5,968 bases of DNA from an uncultured Lachnospiraceae bacterium (lineage in GTDB: Bacteria > Bacillota > Clostridia > Lachnospirales > Lachnospiraceae): the NCBI GenBank assembly GCA_902783295.1, contig CACZQT010000164.1, positions 1 to 5,968 on the forward strand. Direction: 5' to 3'. The translations under genes and the position numbers were made by a program. Below, one piece after another: positions 5,134 through 5,968 of this stretch (position 1 is its first letter; each line of letters opens with the position of its first letter). A model generated the notes under the pieces. That model had not been told where the DNA came from and made no database searches. It saw nothing but the letters and a program-made list of their open reading frames with translations.

Positions 5134-5968
5134 ATGGCAGAGGACAGATACGAATCCCCGCTGTCGCAGCGTTATGCCAGCCGGGAGATGCAGGAGATTT
5201 TTTCACAGGACCGGAAATTCCGCACCTGGCGCAGACTCTGGATTGCCCTGGCAGAGACCGAGAAGGAACTTGGCCTGCCCATTACCGAAGAACAGATCGA
5301 AGAACTGAAAGCTCATGCGGAAGACATCAACTACGAAGCTGCCAGAGCCCGTGAAAAGGAAGTGCGGCATGATGTGATGTCCCACGTGTATGCCTATGGT
5401 CTCCAGTGCCCGAAAGCGAAGGGCATTATCCACCTTGGCGCAACTTCCTGCTACGTGGGGGATAATACGGATCTGATCCTCATGCGGGATGCTCTCAGGC
5501 TCGTGAAGAAAAAGCTGGTGAATGTGATGGCCGCCCTGGCGAAATTCGCAGACGAATGGAAAGCACAGCCGACACTGGGCTTTACGCATTTCCAGCCTGC
5601 CCAGCCGACGACGGTGGGAAAAAGGGCGACTCTGTGGCTCATGGACCTGGTGCTGGATTATCAGGACCTGGTATATGTGACAGAATCCCTGCGAATGCTT
5701 GGTTCCAAAGGCACCACCGGCACCCAGGCCAGTTTCCTGGAACTTTTTGAAGGCGACCACGAGAAATGCCGGGAAGCGGACCGCCGGATCGCGGAAAAGA
5801 TGGGCTTTTCTTCCTGCTATCCGGTATCCGGGCAGACATACTCCAGAAAGGTGGACAGCCGGGTACTTTCCGTGCTGGCCGGAATCGCCCAGAGTGCACA
5901 CAAATTTTCCAATGATATCCGGCTGCTTCAGCATCTGAAGGAGATCGAGGAGCCGTTTGAAAAGAACC
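5134..5968 (+). CDS. purB: Adenylosuccinate lyase, 5' part (3' end outside window)
   Basis: PurB releases fumarate from SAICAR and from adenylosuccinate, so it acts twice in purine synthesis. The frame opens at ATG 5134 and runs off the window after 278 codons, a bit over half of the usual ~475 residues. Motifs are SPLSQRYAS (8-16), EVRHDVMSHVYAYG (76-89, His79), IHLGATSCYVGDNTDL (99-114), TLGFTHFQPAQPTTVGKR (147-164, general-acid His152), KGTTGTQASFLELFEG (192-207) and SGQTYSRKVD (232-241). The window ends at EEPFEKN, just before the superfamily signature loop with the catalytic serine, which therefore cannot be checked. The motif wording closely follows human ADSL as I remember it, so this is the eukaryote-like branch of PurB and not the E. 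coli type. It starts 30 nt after dapB and is probably co-transcribed with it. Confidence 0.95.
   Translation, partial: MAEDRYESPLSQRYASREMQEIFSQDRKFRTWRRLWIALAETEKELGLPITEEQIEELKAHAEDINYEAARAREKEVRHDVMSHVYAYGLQCPKAKGIIHLGATSCYVGDNTDLILMRDALRLVKKKLVNVMAALAKFADEWKAQPTLGFTHFQPAQPTTVGKRATLWLMDLVLDYQDLVYVTESLRMLGSKGTTGTQASFLELFEGDHEKCREADRRIAEKMGFSSCYPVSGQTYSRKVDSRVLSVLAGIAQSAHKFSNDIRLLQHLKEIEEPFEKN

Noticed and set aside
5203..5934. Minus-strand open frame (243 codons) opposite purB
   Set aside because: The plus strand encodes unmistakable PurB motifs throughout this span, and the antisense product has none.

Overview
The window is a tightly packed, entirely plus-strand stretch of an amino-acid and purine biosynthesis region. 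Gene types, strong purine-rich Shine-Dalgarno sites, moderate GC content and the style of the intergenic palindromes suggest a Clostridia-type Bacillota, plausibly Lachnospiraceae. That assignment is inference: no rRNA or other taxonomic marker is present.

Layout from left to right. (1) The 3' two thirds of argH (argininosuccinate lyase), whose beginning lies outside the window. (2) A short gap holding a perfect 29-bp-arm palindrome of the GGGACAGTCCC type, resembling a REP/REPIN. (3) A DUF362 family protein with a C-terminal cysteine cluster, followed by a likely rho-independent terminator. (4) A small cytoplasmic SGNH/GDSL hydrolase. (5) A 332-bp non-coding stretch. It holds a near-consensus sigma-A promoter and a strongly base-paired, multi-branched element of about 173 nt that forms most of the dapA leader. 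(6) dapA (4-hydroxy-tetrahydrodipicolinate synthase). (7) A 194-bp gap with several inverted repeats, one terminator-like. (8) dapB (4-hydroxy-tetrahydrodipicolinate reductase). (9) 30 bp later, the first 278 codons of purB (adenylosuccinate lyase), cut by the window end just before its catalytic loop.

dapA and dapB catalyse consecutive steps: aspartate semialdehyde plus pyruvate to HTPA, then reduction to tetrahydrodipicolinate. They feed meso-diaminopimelate for peptidoglycan and lysine for protein. argH and purB, at opposite ends, belong to the same fumarase/aspartase superfamily and both release fumarate. The DUF362 protein and the SGNH hydrolase have no assignable pathway role from sequence alone.

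The most interesting non-coding signal is the folded element between the dapA promoter and dapA. It does not look like the known lysine riboswitch. The two leading explanations are a dispersed MITE-like palindromic repeat and an uncharacterised cis-regulatory RNA; a genome-wide copy count would separate them. The coding content itself is ordinary.
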